Shown here one piece after another: positions 6,377 to 6,673 of a stretch of DNA of 6,673 nt. The translations under genes and the position numbers were made by a program. The notes beneath the pieces are model-generated. The model worked only from the letters and a program-made list of their open reading frames with translations. It was not told the DNA's origin and did not search any database. The stretch's first letter is position 1, and each line of letters begins with the position of its first letter. Source of the stretch: an uncultured Caulobacterales bacterium (GTDB taxonomy: Bacteria; Pseudomonadota; Alphaproteobacteria; Caulobacterales; Caulobacteraceae); the NCBI GenBank assembly GCA_903903715.1, contig CAIUZX010000566.1:1-6673 (forward strand), in the 5' to 3' direction.

Positions 6377-6447
6377 ATTGACGTCTGAAAGGTCGACAGG
6401 ACGCCCCGGTGGGGAGGGGACGCAGAGCCGCAGCCTTACACGTCAAT
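6377..6447 (-). promoter_or_regulatory. Potential long-range stem in the rpoH mRNA leader
   Basis: On the minus strand ATTGACGT (6447-6440) is complementary to ACGTCAAT (6384-6377). After a small asymmetric internal loop, AAGG (6437-6434) pairs with CCTT (6392-6389), giving 8 plus 4 base pairs. The enclosed region contains CCCC-ACC-GGGG, which can form a small inner hairpin. If transcription starts near 6450, the whole structure would be in the 5' untranslated region. It ends about 65 bases before the start codon, so it does not directly cover the ribosome-binding site. An eight-base inverted repeat alone could arise by chance in a gap of this size. Confidence 0.3.
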
Positions 6448-6456
6448 ACGACCAGT

Positions 6457-6484
6457 ATGTGGGGAAGGATGCGACCCGTTTAAG
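6457..6484 (-). promoter_or_regulatory. Candidate sigma-32-type (heat-shock) promoter of rpoH
   Basis: On the minus strand CTTAAAC (6484-6478) is followed after 13 bases by CCCCACAT (6464-6457). This resembles the sigma-32 consensus of CTTGAAA, a 13-15 base spacer and CCCCATnT, with a few mismatches. The predicted start is near 6450, leaving a leader of about 140 bases. Autoregulation of rpoH from a heat-shock-type promoter is established for Caulobacter crescentus, which fits, but this site is my own pattern match. Confidence 0.35.
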
Positions 6485-6549
6485 GCCTTTGTCAGATATC
6501 GCGCAAAAAATTTCCGACTAGCGTGCTTGGTTATGATTTACGCCGGTCT

Positions 6550-6673
6550 TTACAAACGCTCCAGTTCGGCCTCAAGCGCTGCGAGGTCGGCGGGAAAGCC
6601 CGACTGGAAGCGTAACGCTTCCCCCGTGATCGGGTGGAGAAAGCCCAGCACCGCGGCGTGCAGGGCTTGTCGC
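6550..6673 (-). CDS. RluA/RluD-family rRNA pseudouridine synthase, C-terminal end (5' truncated by window edge)
   Basis: Reading the minus strand from 6672, 40 residues are visible before the TAA at 6550-6552. They begin with RQALHAAVLGFLHPITGE and continue with F-Q-S-x-F-P-A-D-L-A-x-L. This is the characteristic end of RluA/RluC/RluD pseudouridine synthases, in which a conserved Arg-Gln-x-Leu-His-Ala segment precedes F-x-H-P-x-T-G and a final S-x-x-P-x-D helix. These enzymes isomerise specific uridines in 23S rRNA (some also in tRNA). The catalytic Asp lies in the missing part, so the exact member cannot be named. It is co-directional with rpoH; I see no clear terminator between them, so partial co-transcription is possible. 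Confidence 0.85.
   Translation of the reverse strand, partial: RQALHAAVLGFLHPITGEALRFQSGFPADLAALEAELERL

Noticed and set aside
5592..6521. A 309-codon + strand frame antisense to rpoH
   Set aside because: rpoH is unmistakable on the other strand. The antisense product has no recognisable motif and runs through the rpoH leader.

Overview
The window looks like a GC-rich alphaproteobacterial chromosome segment, most probably Caulobacterales or a close relative. The best taxonomic marker is the minus-strand sigma-32 (RpoH) gene, whose protein closely resembles the Caulobacter-type RpoH as I remember it. This placement comes from memory of the family, not from a search.

Layout from left to right. 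(1) The 3' end of an M20-family zinc peptidase gene (+), bases 1-396. (2) A three-gene surface-glycan-like cassette on the + strand: a polytopic membrane protein resembling the DUF6311 / GT-C-like family (515-2224, 'copy 1'), a GtrB/DPM1-type polyprenyl-phosphate glycosyltransferase (2265-3194), and a second, longer DUF6311-like protein (3331-5415, 'copy 2'). (3) rpoH on the minus strand (5424-6311), convergent with copy 2 and only 8 bases from it. (4) The 3' end of an RluA/RluD-family pseudouridine synthase (-), 6550-6673, upstream of rpoH in the same direction.

The central region is a diverged direct duplication. The two DUF6311-like genes align without gaps over their first 216 or more residues (93 of the first 120 identical by hand count). 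They also share a 39-base non-coding leader block (32/39 identical) lying exactly 34 bases before each start codon. The duplicated unit therefore includes upstream sequence, with a period of 2816 bases. Copy 1 lacks the roughly 125-residue C-terminal extracytoplasmic-type domain of copy 2 and ends in a low-complexity tail just before gtrB.

Working model (inference): GtrB charges undecaprenyl phosphate with a sugar at the inner face of the membrane, and one or both DUF6311-like proteins use the lipid-linked sugar, or otherwise handle a surface glycan, at the outer face. This resembles three-component Gtr O-antigen modification systems, but no GtrA-type flippase gene is present here. rpoH and the pseudouridine synthase look like an ordinary core-genome neighbourhood. 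The rpoH leader carries a candidate heat-shock-type promoter and a long-range complementary pair that could fold in the mRNA.

No tRNA, rRNA, CRISPR array, insertion sequence or integrase was seen.
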